This document shows positions 1 to 7,011 of a DNA stretch of 14,690 bases, piece by piece. The notes under the pieces were generated by a model. The model was given only the letters and a program-made list of their open reading frames with translations. It was not told the origin of the DNA and did no database searches. Each line of letters opens with the position of its first letter. The first letter of the stretch is position 1. A program made the position numbers and the translations under genes. Location: NCBI GenBank assembly GCA_029976905.1, contig JAPOLW010000035.1, positions 1 to 14,690 of the forward strand, written 5' to 3'. This DNA comes from a bacterium. Lineage in GTDB: Bacteria > Desulfobacterota > Binatia > UBA12015.

Positions 1-541
1 GATGGAGACACCGTGTGAAACCCGCGATTCCGGCTTTGGCCGCGCCGTAATTGCACTGCCCGAAATTTCCGATCAGGCCGGACGTCGATGCGGTGTTCAC
101 GATGACGCCCGGACCGCCACGCTCCTTCATGTGCGCGAAGATCGGTCGCGTCGCACAGTAGGTCCCCTTGAGATGAACCGCGATGACCGCGTCCCAATCC
201 GCCTCTTCCGTCTTCACCAGCGTCTTGTCGCGAAGGATCCCGGCGTTGTTGATCAGGATGTCCACGCGACCGAACGCGTCGAGCGCCGTCGCAAGGATTC
301 CCTGGCCGCCTTCGACGGTCGAGACCGAGTCGTAGTTCGCTACGGCTTCACCGCCGGCCGCCTGGATCTCCGCGACGACGCCATCGGCCATTGCGGACCC
401 GGCTCCCTGGCCGTCCCGCGCACCGCCCAGGTCGTTGACGACGATCTTTGCGCCCTCGCTGGCCAGAAGAAGGGCGTGCGTGCGTCCAAGGCCACCGCCT
501 GCACCGGTGATGACTGCCACCTTACCGTCGAGAAGTCCCAT
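1..541 (-). CDS. SDR-family (3R)-hydroxyacyl-CoA dehydrogenase-like protein (MFE-2/HSD17B4 type), 3' end cut by window edge
   Basis: I translated this frame by hand; it has no stop inside the window, so only the first 180 residues are present. The N-terminus starts MGLLDGKVAVITGAGGGLGR. It has the NAD(P)-binding glycine motif (residues 12-19), a VVNDLGG segment (34-40) and NNAG (98-101). The catalytic set is Ser152, Tyr165 and Lys169, in a GNFGQCNYGAAK context. The NDLGG segment, the conserved ANYDSV stretch (68-73) and the GNFGQ.NY signature are typical of the dehydrogenase domain of peroxisomal multifunctional enzyme type 2 (17beta-HSD4), which oxidises (3R)-hydroxyacyl-CoA esters. The start is supported by a GGAGG ribosome site (548-552) 6 nt before the ATG at 541. 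It is divergent from the TonB-dependent receptor gene. A MaoC hydratase (11579-12415) could supply its substrate. SDR membership is certain; the substrate is inferred. Confidence 0.95.
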   Translation of the reverse strand, partial: MGLLDGKVAVITGAGGGLGRTHALLLASEGAKIVVNDLGGARDGQGAGSAMADGVVAEIQAAGGEAVANYDSVSTVEGGQGILATALDAFGRVDILINNAGILRDKTLVKTEEADWDAVIAVHLKGTYCATRPIFAHMKERGGPGVIVNTASTSGLIGNFGQCNYGAAKAGIAGFTRCLH

Positions 542-783
542 GTCGTTCCTCCATCCTCTGTGGGTTTGGGTTTGTGGGTTGGGGTTTCGCCCGAAGCAAA
601 CGATGCCCGCCTCGCGACCGCAAGTCCGGGGCCGCTGTGCGGCGTGAAGCTGCCGGTGATGGCCCCGGGGAGCCGGACGCCGCCCCCTCCGGCGGTCCGG
701 CGCGACTCCGGGAGCTCTCCCCCCGCCCGGACGCCCCCCCGGGTGTTTCTTGCCTCCGCCCAGAGTCCGGTCTATGGGGCGGC
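542..783. promoter_or_regulatory. Divergent intergenic region between SDR and TonB-dependent receptor
   Basis: This 242-bp spacer separates two genes read in opposite directions, so it must hold the promoters of both. I could not pick out confident -35/-10 boxes. It contains a run of G-tracts at 562-584, a GC-rich imperfect hairpin (673-684 pairing with 691-700, with a 2-nt bulge), and a small CCCGG/CCGGG hairpin (726-730 with 739-743) followed by a short T-rich stretch. The last two lie in the probable leader of the receptor mRNA and could affect its expression. An open frame runs through the region into the receptor gene, but it encodes Arg/Pro/Gly-rich low-complexity sequence and is judged non-coding. 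Confidence 0.5.
562..584 (+). other. Potential G-quadruplex motif (four G-tracts)
   Basis: Four runs of at least three G (562-564, 568-570, 576-578, 581-584) are separated by T-rich loops of 3, 5 and 2 nt, fitting the usual G3+N1-7 quadruplex pattern. The motif lies just upstream of the minus-strand SDR gene, on that gene's template strand, and inside the divergent promoter region. The G-run pattern is visible; folding and any role are inference. Confidence 0.4.
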
Positions 784-3141
784 ATGGATGCAAGAGTGCT
801 CGGTTTCGCCGCTGTTCTCTTCTTTTTCCTCGTCTGCCCCAGCCCGTCCCCCGGTCAGGGGATCGAAACCGGCGAGAACACGCGGGGTTCCGGCGAGGAG
901 GTCGCCACTCCCTCGAAGCGCAGCAATCAGGTCGAGGAGATCACCGTCACCGCGCGGCGCCGCGAGGAACTTCTCGAGGACACTCCGATCTCGATCACCG
1001 CGGTGACCGAAGAAGCCCTGCGCGAGACTGGCATCACACGCTTGAACCAGATCCAGGAATTGGTCCCCAACCTGACCTTCTACTCCGGACGCTCCGGCCT
1101 CACTGCGGCAACCTTCATCCGGGGCGTCGGTCAGGTGAATTCGATCATCACCTTCGATCCCGGCGTCGGCATCTACGTGGACGGCGTCTTCCTCGCACGC
1201 GCGGCCGGCTCGGTCCTGAATGTCTCCGACATTGCTCAGGTCGAGGTTCTGCGGGGACCGCAGGGGACGCTATTCGGCAAGAATACCGTCGGGGGTGCGA
1301 TCAACATCACGACCGTGCAGCCTTCGGACAAGCTCGAAGCATGGGCCTTCCTACGCGCCGGCAGCTTCGACACGGTGCAAACCCGCGCCATGCTCAACGT
1401 TCCGGTGCGCGCCGGCTGGCTCGAGGACAAACTCTTCGCACGCTTTTCGATCGCCTCGGAAAATAGCGGCGGGTATACCTACAACACCTTCCTCGACCGC
1501 CCCGGCAATACGACCAACTCGCTTGCGTTCCTGGGCGCGCTCCGTTTTCTGCCGCTCGAAGATCTCGAGATCGTCCTCAAGGGCAGCTGGTTCCGGGACC
1601 ACAACACCAGCAAGGGCGGCGAGTGTGTGGTCGTCACCGATCCCTCCCCGTTGGCTGGCCTCATCCAGGAACCGGACTTCCTGCCCTCCTGCCGGGAGAG
1701 CGAACCCTTCCGCTTCCAGGCCGACACCGCCGCGATCGCCGACCTGGAGAGCTACGGCGTCTGGAACCTCGCGACCTGGAACATCGGTGACCTCGGCGTC
1801 GCAGAGAACCTGACCTTCAAGTCGATCAGTTCCTGGCGCGAGCAGATTCCCCAGATCCGGGAGGACGGCGACGCGACGAAGTATCGCGTGCTGCAACTCA
1901 ACGACATGCCTGGAGACCCTCCCTTCAACGGCAACGCCGGACACCAACGGCAGATCAGTCAGGAATTCCAGCTCCAGGGCGATGCGCTCGACGGTGACCT
2001 GAACTACATCGGCGGCTATTTCGTGTACTGGGAGACCGCCGACAACGAGCAGACCATCGAGTCCCTCACCAAGGGACCGCCGAGTCTGGGGGGAAGCTCG
2101 CGCGCCATCGTGGACGTCGACAACTGGTCCTGGGCCCTCTTCACCCAGGCGACCTACGATCCCTTCGAGTGGCTCAGCCTCACAGCCGGCATCCGATACA
2201 CCGAGGAAAAGAAAGGCTTTGCGAAGGACCAAACGAACGTCTTCACGGGCGAAGTCATGGTCGACGCGAACGAAAGTCGCATCTTCACGGCGTGGACCCC
2301 GATGGCGAACGTCGCCGTACGTGCTCCCGAAGATTGGCTCGACACGACGCCCCTCGACCACCTCCTCGGCTATTTCACCTATAGTCAGGGCTTCAAGGGA
2401 GGGGGCTTCAACGGAAATAGCCGCAGCGGCATCCCCGAGCAGTTGCAGCCCTATGACCCCGAATTCCTGGATTCGTACGAGATCGGCTTCAAGACCATCT
2501 CATGGGAAGAACGGATCATCTTCAACGTCTCGCTCTTCTACGCGGACTACTCGGACATCCAGGTCTCCACCATCGTGCCAGGCAATGGATTCCTGGCCGA
2601 GATCGTCGTGCGCAATGCCGCGCGGGCCACCACCAAGGGCGGCGAGTTCGAGCTCACAGCCCTCCCCTTCGACGGGGCCCGGGTCATCGGGTCGATCGGC
2701 CTGGTCGATGCCGTCTACGACGAATTCTCCAGCGTGAGTTCGCTCGACAATTCCGAGATCGATCGGGCTGGCGAGCCGTTCAATGACGTACCGCGATTCC
2801 AATCCCGCTTGACCCTGCAGTATTCCTTCGCCGTTCCGCCGCTCGGACCGGACTGGCTCGACGGCTGGCTCACCCCACGTCTGGATTGGTTCTACCGCAG
2901 CGCCGTCAACTACCAATTCCCCGAACTGACGCAGGCCATCCAGCGCGGCTACAACCTCCTGCACGCTCGCCTGAGCTACGACTTCAACGACGATCGCAGC
3001 CAATTCGCTTTCTGGGCGCAAAACCTCACCGACGAAGTATACTTTCAACAGGTCCTGCCCACGGCCAGCACCCTCGGAACGGTTCAGCGCTACTACCAAC
3101 CTCCCCGGTCCTTCGGGATCGAAATCAGCCACCGCTTCTAG
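784..3141 (+). CDS. TonB-dependent outer-membrane receptor
   Basis: A 785-residue protein of normal length for this family. Residues 1-26 form a signal peptide with a VLFFFLV hydrophobic core. A TonB-box-like segment VEEITVTA (50-57) precedes the plug domain (about 65-180), which contains the typical VEVLRGPQGTLFGKN signature near 153-167 followed by GGAINI. The rest is a 22-strand-type barrel rich in aromatic/polar alternation and ends ISHRF with the C-terminal Phe expected for outer-membrane assembly. A loop near 280-310 has two Cys that could form a disulfide. An in-frame GTG at 574 would add 70 residues of low-complexity sequence before the signal peptide, so the ATG at 784 is preferred; its ribosome site (GGGGCGG) is weak. 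The protein takes up scarce or bulky ligands using TonB energy. The ligand is unknown: a siderophore is possible, but the nearby lipid genes favour a hydrophobic or conjugated carbon source. The next gene starts 1 nt after the stop. Confidence 0.97.
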   Translation: MDARVLGFAAVLFFFLVCPSPSPGQGIETGENTRGSGEEVATPSKRSNQVEEITVTARRREELLEDTPISITAVTEEALRETGITRLNQIQELVPNLTFYSGRSGLTAATFIRGVGQVNSIITFDPGVGIYVDGVFLARAAGSVLNVSDIAQVEVLRGPQGTLFGKNTVGGAINITTVQPSDKLEAWAFLRAGSFDTVQTRAMLNVPVRAGWLEDKLFARFSIASENSGGYTYNTFLDRPGNTTNSLAFLGALRFLPLEDLEIVLKGSWFRDHNTSKGGECVVVTDPSPLAGLIQEPDFLPSCRESEPFRFQADTAAIADLESYGVWNLATWNIGDLGVAENLTFKSISSWREQIPQIREDGDATKYRVLQLNDMPGDPPFNGNAGHQRQISQEFQLQGDALDGDLNYIGGYFVYWETADNEQTIESLTKGPPSLGGSSRAIVDVDNWSWALFTQATYDPFEWLSLTAGIRYTEEKKGFAKDQTNVFTGEVMVDANESRIFTAWTPMANVAVRAPEDWLDTTPLDHLLGYFTYSQGFKGGGFNGNSRSGIPEQLQPYDPEFLDSYEIGFKTISWEERIIFNVSLFYADYSDIQVSTIVPGNGFLAEIVVRNAARATTKGGEFELTALPFDGARVIGSIGLVDAVYDEFSSVSSLDNSEIDRAGEPFNDVPRFQSRLTLQYSFAVPPLGPDWLDGWLTPRLDWFYRSAVNYQFPELTQAIQRGYNLLHARLSYDFNDDRSQFAFWAQNLTDEVYFQQVLPTASTLGTVQRYYQPPRSFGIEISHRF

Positions 3142-3142
3142 G

Positions 3143-3997
3143 ATGGCGCCGGTCGCCTTCGTCACCGGCGCGAGCCGCGGCATCGGCCGCGCCACGAGCC
3201 TGGTCCTCGCCGAGAAGGGGTTCGACGTCGTCATCGCGGCGCGCACCGTCCGGGAGGGTGACGGGCTTGCTCGTTCCTCGAGCACGCGCGACCCGCGCTG
3301 TGCCAGGGTTCCCGGCAGCCTCGCGACGACCGCAGAGGAAATCCACGCGCGCGGGCAACGCGCCCTCCCCCTACAATTCGACCTTCTGGACGATGCCTCG
3401 ATCGAGCGGGCTGCGGCCGAAGCGCTCGCCACCTGGGGGCGCGTCGATCTCCTGGTGAACAACGCGATCTATCAGGGACCGGGCCGGATGGATCGCCTCC
3501 TGGAAACCCCGATCGACGCCCTGGAGAAGATTCTGCATGCAAACGTGGTGAGCCAATTCCGGCTGACGATGCTCCTTCTGCCGGGCATGATCGAACGCGG
3601 CGGCGGTGTTCTCATCGACATGACCTCGGGATCGGGCCAGATGGACCCGCCGGGACCCGTGGGGCGGGGCGGCTGGGGCTTCGCCTACGCCGCCTCGAAG
3701 GCCGCCTTCCATCGTCTGGTGGGCCTCCTGCACGTCGAGCACCGCGACGACGGCATCCGGGCCTTCAACGTCGACCCCGGCTACACGCCGACCGCTGCCA
3801 TGCGGGCCCTTCGCGGCGGCCCCTCCGACCTCGACGAGCATTTTCGCGGCGCGCCTCCCGAGGTCACGGCGCAGGTCGTCGGCTGGCTCGCTACCGACCC
3901 CGCAGCCGCCGCCTGGGAAGGCAAATTGGTGGAGGCGCAACGACTGTGCCGCCGTCTCGAACTTCTGCCCGGGTGGCCCCCGAAGGCGACAGCCTGA
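3143..3997 (+). CDS. Short-chain dehydrogenase/reductase (SDR)
   Basis: A 284-residue Rossmann oxidoreductase. It has TGASRGIG (8-15) and AARTV (32-36) after the second strand, which favours NADP(H) because of the Arg. It also has NNA (106-108) and the Tyr182-x-x-x-Lys186 pair in AYAASK. The likely catalytic Ser is 162 or 164, about 18-20 residues before Tyr rather than the usual 13, because of a Gly/Pro-rich insert (169-179). A further insert (about 37-60) separates beta-2 from alpha-3. The canonical NNAG reads NNAI. These inserts mark a particular SDR subgroup, not a loss of function. The ATG sits 1 nt after the receptor stop codon, so the two are probably translated from one mRNA. It ends 15 nt from the convergent ThuA-like gene. 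The substrate cannot be determined; a hydroxyl/keto conversion on the compound imported by the receptor is a reasonable guess. Confidence 0.93.
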   Translation: MAPVAFVTGASRGIGRATSLVLAEKGFDVVIAARTVREGDGLARSSSTRDPRCARVPGSLATTAEEIHARGQRALPLQFDLLDDASIERAAAEALATWGRVDLLVNNAIYQGPGRMDRLLETPIDALEKILHANVVSQFRLTMLLLPGMIERGGGVLIDMTSGSGQMDPPGPVGRGGWGFAYAASKAAFHRLVGLLHVEHRDDGIRAFNVDPGYTPTAAMRALRGGPSDLDEHFRGAPPEVTAQVVGWLATDPAAAAWEGKLVEAQRLCRRLELLPGWPPKATA

Positions 3998-4012
3998 AGC
4001 AGGCCGCGTCGC

Positions 4013-4864
4013 TCAACAATCGCCCTCGAGGCCGGCCGCCCAGGCGATGGCGCCCTCGAGCAGGCGCAGATGCGCCTCTTCGCGATAGGCCTCGGGCCGA
4101 TGTCCCAATGCCGAGTAGAAGGTCCGTCCCTGGCCCAGACAACGACTCCAGATCACCGGGTGGTCCTCGCCCATGGCCAGGTCACGCGAATAGAGTCCGA
4201 AAAGATTCATTTCCGGCGCGTACGTGCTCTCGTCGAGTCGAGCGAGGACCCGGACTCCCTTGCCCCGCGGGCTCTCCGCGAAGGAATACCACTCGTCGAC
4301 CCGCGACCACGTCGCCGGCAAATGCCGAGACGCCGGATGGGTTCGATCTTCGACGATGATCGTGGCCTCCTGAAACTGCGGGCCCATGGGATGGCCGACG
4401 AATTGAGCGCCGATGAGTTCATCGACGTACCAATCCCACTCGTAGCTCGAATCCCCACCGGCTCCGTGGAGGCCCACGAAACCTCCGCCCTTCTCGATCC
4501 AGGTGCGCAACGCCTTCTCCTGCGTTTGGTCGAGGATCGGACCGCTGGTGTTGTGGAAGACGACGACGTCGAACTTCGCCAGGTCCGCCTCGTTGATCAC
4601 CGCGCCATTCTCGGTAGCGAAGATCGACCACCCTCGTGCCCGCGCCATTGCGTCGAGGGCCTCGATCCCCGCCGGAATCGCCTCTTCGTGGCGGAATCCG
4701 TTGGTCTTGGAGAGGACCAGCACCGCCGGGCGCGACAGATCGGGAACCTCCGGGGGCACCGTGTCATGGTCGTGGCTCGGAAAGAAGACCCGCAAGGTGC
4801 TACAGCCCGCCATCGCCAGAAGTGCAAAGACCCACAGGGAGAGAGAGCTCCGTCGAAATCGCAT
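4013..4864 (-). CDS. ThuA-like domain lipoprotein
   Basis: A 283-residue protein. The N-terminus is MRFRRSSLSLWVFALLAMAG followed by Cys21, a lipoprotein-type signal (lipobox MAGC, with Met instead of Leu at -3), so the mature protein is probably lipid-anchored in the periplasm. Residues 45-280 match the ThuA (trehalose utilization) fold, related to class I glutamine amidotransferases: GFRHE (56-60), FHNTSG (103-108), GGGFVGLHGAGGD (126-138), GHP (157-159), DEWY (190-193), HPVIW (235-239) and GRTFYSALGH (246-255). ThuA-type proteins are linked to sugar, especially 3-keto-glycoside, metabolism and often occur near Gfo/Idh/MocA oxidoreductases and TIM-barrel isomerases, both of which occur at the right end of this window. 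The ATG at 4864 is chosen over an upstream ATG at 5038, which would put 58 residues of GC-rich sequence before the signal peptide. The family is secure; the reaction is not known. Confidence 0.9.
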   Translation of the reverse strand: MRFRRSSLSLWVFALLAMAGCSTLRVFFPSHDHDTVPPEVPDLSRPAVLVLSKTNGFRHEEAIPAGIEALDAMARARGWSIFATENGAVINEADLAKFDVVVFHNTSGPILDQTQEKALRTWIEKGGGFVGLHGAGGDSSYEWDWYVDELIGAQFVGHPMGPQFQEATIIVEDRTHPASRHLPATWSRVDEWYSFAESPRGKGVRVLARLDESTYAPEMNLFGLYSRDLAMGEDHPVIWSRCLGQGRTFYSALGHRPEAYREEAHLRLLEGAIAWAAGLEGDC

Positions 4865-5012
4865 CGCCTCTGCTGATGCCAGCCCTCGAACGGCGGCGCA
4901 ACTGGCTTGCTCCACTTTGACCGGGCCACCATCGCCCCGTTGCGGAGGGGAGCGGAGCCGCATCGATGCCGCGCCCGCCGGGCCCGGGAGCGACGCGCGC
5001 GTCCCAAACGCA

Positions 5013-5049
5013 GAACTCCGCCGGCACCCGGGGGGCACCGGCGGAGTTC
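5013..5049 (-). terminator. Strong hairpin, probable terminator of the RTX gene
   Basis: A perfect 12-bp inverted repeat (5013-5024 with 5038-5049) encloses a 13-nt loop. It lies 39 nt beyond the RTX gene stop on the minus strand and 148 nt before the ThuA-like gene start. Read on the minus strand, the stem is followed by only a short T-run (TTT at about 8 nt), so it is not a textbook intrinsic terminator. It may instead act with Rho or protect the 3' end. Confidence 0.6.
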
Positions 5050-5088
5050 GGTGCGGTCGATCCGTTTAGAAGCTGGGCCCCTTCTGGA

Positions 5089-5829
5089 TCAGAGAAGGTC
5101 GAGGGCCTTCGTGACGAAGGCGTTCAAGGCCGAGCCGTACGGCGGAAGTGGGGTCGGAGCGGGAGTCGCCGTCGGTTGTGGCGTCGAGGTCGGTGCAGGA
5201 GTCGCCGTCGGCGGCGGGGACGCGGTGGGCGCTGGCGTCGACGTCGGCCGTGGCGTGGGCGTGGGACGCGGCGTCGGCGTCGGCCGTGGCGTCGGCGTCG
5301 GCGGCGGCGGCGGCGGTTCGACGCAGGGAGAAGTGCTCAGCTGGCATCCTCCGAACCTCTCCGCGTTGACGCAGATGTCGTTGCCCTTCCGGCCCCGGAT
5401 TCGATCGATCCCGGGACCTCCATCACCGCAGTCATTGCCCCGGCCGAGCCCGATGTTGTCGAATCCAGTTCCACCGAGAATGATGTCGTTCCCGCGGTGA
5501 CCCGAGATCTTGTCGCTCCCCGGTCCACCATCGACGAAGTCATCTCCGGGACCCGCGGTGATCCGGTCGTCGCCGGGACCACCACAGATCGTGTCGTCGC
5601 CGCCCCGCCCTCGGATGCGATCGTTGCCGCCAAAGCCGCAGATGACATCGGGACCAATGGTCCCATAGAGGTAATCTCGTCCCTCGGTGCCCTTGATCAC
5701 CGTTCGCGAAGCAGGAAGCGCACATGCGGTCTCGCAATCGAGGAAGCGCGGGTCGGCCCGCGCTCCGTCCGGCGTGAGCGCGACGACAGCGAAGGCGAAG
5801 ATGGGAAGGATCCGGATGGACCGAAGCAT
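5089..5829 (-). CDS. Secreted RTX-type calcium-binding repeat protein with Pro/Thr-rich tail
   Basis: A 246-residue protein. Residues 1-25 are a Sec signal peptide (MLRSIRILPIFAFAVVALTP, then an ARA cleavage site before Asp26). Residues 47-153 are glycine/aspartate nonapeptide repeats of the hemolysin (RTX) type, for example GGNDRIRGRGGDDTICG and GGPGDDRI, which form a calcium-binding beta-roll. Several Cys replace hydrophobic positions in the repeats, suggesting disulfides in an oxidising compartment. Six prolines (172-177) lead into a 53-residue tail of TxTPxP hexapeptides (178-230), ending YGSALNAFVTKALDLL. Classical RTX toxins are exported by type I secretion through a C-terminal signal; here the N-terminal signal peptide argues for Sec export. 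The ATG at 5829 is preferred over 5928 because it places the signal peptide at the N-terminus and has GGGAG 9 nt upstream. It has no catalytic domain; a surface, adhesive or calcium-binding structural role is inference. Confidence 0.87.
   Translation of the reverse strand: MLRSIRILPIFAFAVVALTPDGARADPRFLDCETACALPASRTVIKGTEGRDYLYGTIGPDVICGFGGNDRIRGRGGDDTICGGPGDDRITAGPGDDFVDGGPGSDKISGHRGNDIILGGTGFDNIGLGRGNDCGDGGPGIDRIRGRKGNDICVNAERFGGCQLSTSPCVEPPPPPPTPTPRPTPTPRPTPTPRPTSTPAPTASPPPTATPAPTSTPQPTATPAPTPLPPYGSALNAFVTKALDLL
5140..5298 (-). repeat. 18-bp tandem repeats encoding TxTPxP hexapeptides
   Basis: About nine 18-bp units within the RTX gene encode TPTPRP (three near-identical copies), then diverged TSTPAP, TASPPP, TATPAP, TSTPQP and TATPAP. 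The first three copies are also the most similar at DNA level, as expected from recent tandem duplication. The adjoining GGC run on the plus strand (about 5299-5316) encodes six prolines. Confidence 0.85.
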
Positions 5830-5997
5830 GCGGGGAGACTCCCTTCGATTCGGCGCCTCCCCGCTCGGGGCCCCTTCGCAGCCGAGTTGCACTGGCTTCG
5901 AAGAAACACCCCCTGCGGCAGACGCCATGCAATGGATGCGTTCTCATACGCTGCCGGGGGCGTGGTGGTCAAGGAGCCACTTCCCTCTTTGGGGGCT

Positions 5998-7005
5998 TCA
6001 ACGCTCGACAGGGCGCCCCAGGAGGAGATTTCCCGTACGACATGTATCGCGAAGCCTATCGGCTTCGCTCTGCGGCAAAGCCTCCCGACGAGACGGAGGC
6101 AGGCCCCGGACCAGCGAGGCGGCCCGCTCGACCCATCCATCGAGATCGGGGTCCAACTCGAAGAAGGTCGCGATTTCCCGAAGGCAGGAAACCGGCTCGA
6201 GAAGAAGATCTTCGAACCGGACTTCGAAATACAGCTCGGGAGGGAGGTCTTTCAAGGCCCGGAATCCACGTCCCAACTGGTCTGCCCAGAACCGCCCGAA
6301 GTGGGACGCGTCCGGTCGTCGCTCGAGAAGACGCTGGAGGGGATCGTCTCTCCCGGGTTCGGGCACGATCTGGCTGAGAGCCGTTGCGATGTCGACGTCC
6401 GGGTCGAGATCGAAGACGATCGAGATCGCCAAACGAAAAGCAGCGTGCTCGCGCATCGACAACGCCGCCTCTTCCCCCTCGCGATGGAGGTGGACGAAGC
6501 GCGCCTCGGGGTAGAGGGCCGCGAGGTCGCCGGTGTAGTCGATCCCAGAGCCGGAGCGTTCGTTCCACATCGTGCGGCCACATTGCCTGGACCACCAATC
6601 GAAGAGATCAGCGTAATGACGCGCGACCGGCTGGTGCTTTGCTGCACACGCGAAGCGTCGCGTCTCCTCGAAGAGGTGGTCGGGATCGTCGGTCATCCTC
6701 GGCAAGGTCGCTACGAGAATCCAGGGCAGATCGTCCCGTGGGCCGTAGCGCATCCCCGGCCGATCGAAGGGATAGACGACTTCCTCCACGGGGTAGCCGC
6801 GGCTCGTCACCATGGTCACGAAGGCGTGCGGCTGAGCGATGATGTTCCAGAAATCCTCGCCGGACACACCCTCGCGCGAGAAACGTCGCGGGTCCTGAAG
6901 GCCGTTGAAGAACTCGAAGATGCTCAACATCTCCGGGGAGACGGCAAGCATCCGGGACAACAAGGTGGAGCCGCAACGGCCCGTGCCGATGACGAAACGC
7001 TCCAC
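5998..7005 (-). CDS. Sulfotransferase family protein (PAPS-dependent)
   Basis: A 335-residue protein. The N-terminus carries the 5'-phosphosulfate-binding loop GTGRCGSTLLSRML (7-20). The 3'-phosphate-binding region RFVHLHREGEEAALSMREH (169-187) supplies Arg175 and Ser183 at the usual 8-residue spacing, and a RFEDLLLEP segment (263-271) is typical of bacterial Sulfotransfer_3-type enzymes. Such enzymes move a sulfo group from PAPS to a hydroxyl or amine of a small molecule, lipid or sugar. It starts with GTG, with no clear ribosome site, 6 nt after the stop of the DUF1214 gene and in the same frame; no other start lies between, so translation is probably coupled. It is the last gene of the leftward operon. 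The acceptor is unknown; a hydroxylated or steroid-like intermediate would fit the neighbours. Confidence 0.9.
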   Translation of the reverse strand: MERFVIGTGRCGSTLLSRMLAVSPEMLSIFEFFNGLQDPRRFSREGVSGEDFWNIIAQPHAFVTMVTSRGYPVEEVVYPFDRPGMRYGPRDDLPWILVATLPRMTDDPDHLFEETRRFACAAKHQPVARHYADLFDWWSRQCGRTMWNERSGSGIDYTGDLAALYPEARFVHLHREGEEAALSMREHAAFRLAISIVFDLDPDVDIATALSQIVPEPGRDDPLQRLLERRPDASHFGRFWADQLGRGFRALKDLPPELYFEVRFEDLLLEPVSCLREIATFFELDPDLDGWVERAASLVRGLPPSRREALPQSEADRLRDTCRTGNLLLGRPVER

Positions 7006-7011
7006 GGCGAC

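Noticed and set aside
574..783. N-terminal extension of the TonB receptor from a GTG at 574
   Set aside because: It would add 70 low-complexity residues in front of a clear signal peptide starting at 784.
2..1006. Long plus-strand open frame at the left edge
   Set aside because: Antisense to the SDR with intact catalytic motifs, then overlaps the receptor in another frame; Arg/Pro/Ser-rich with no domain.
1351..2361. Minus-strand open frame inside the TonB receptor
   Set aside because: Shadow of the receptor coding sequence in a high-GC genome; no domain or ribosome site.
5140..5316. CRISPR-like or intergenic tandem repeat
   Set aside because: The repeats have no unique spacers and are in-frame coding for a Thr/Pro tail.
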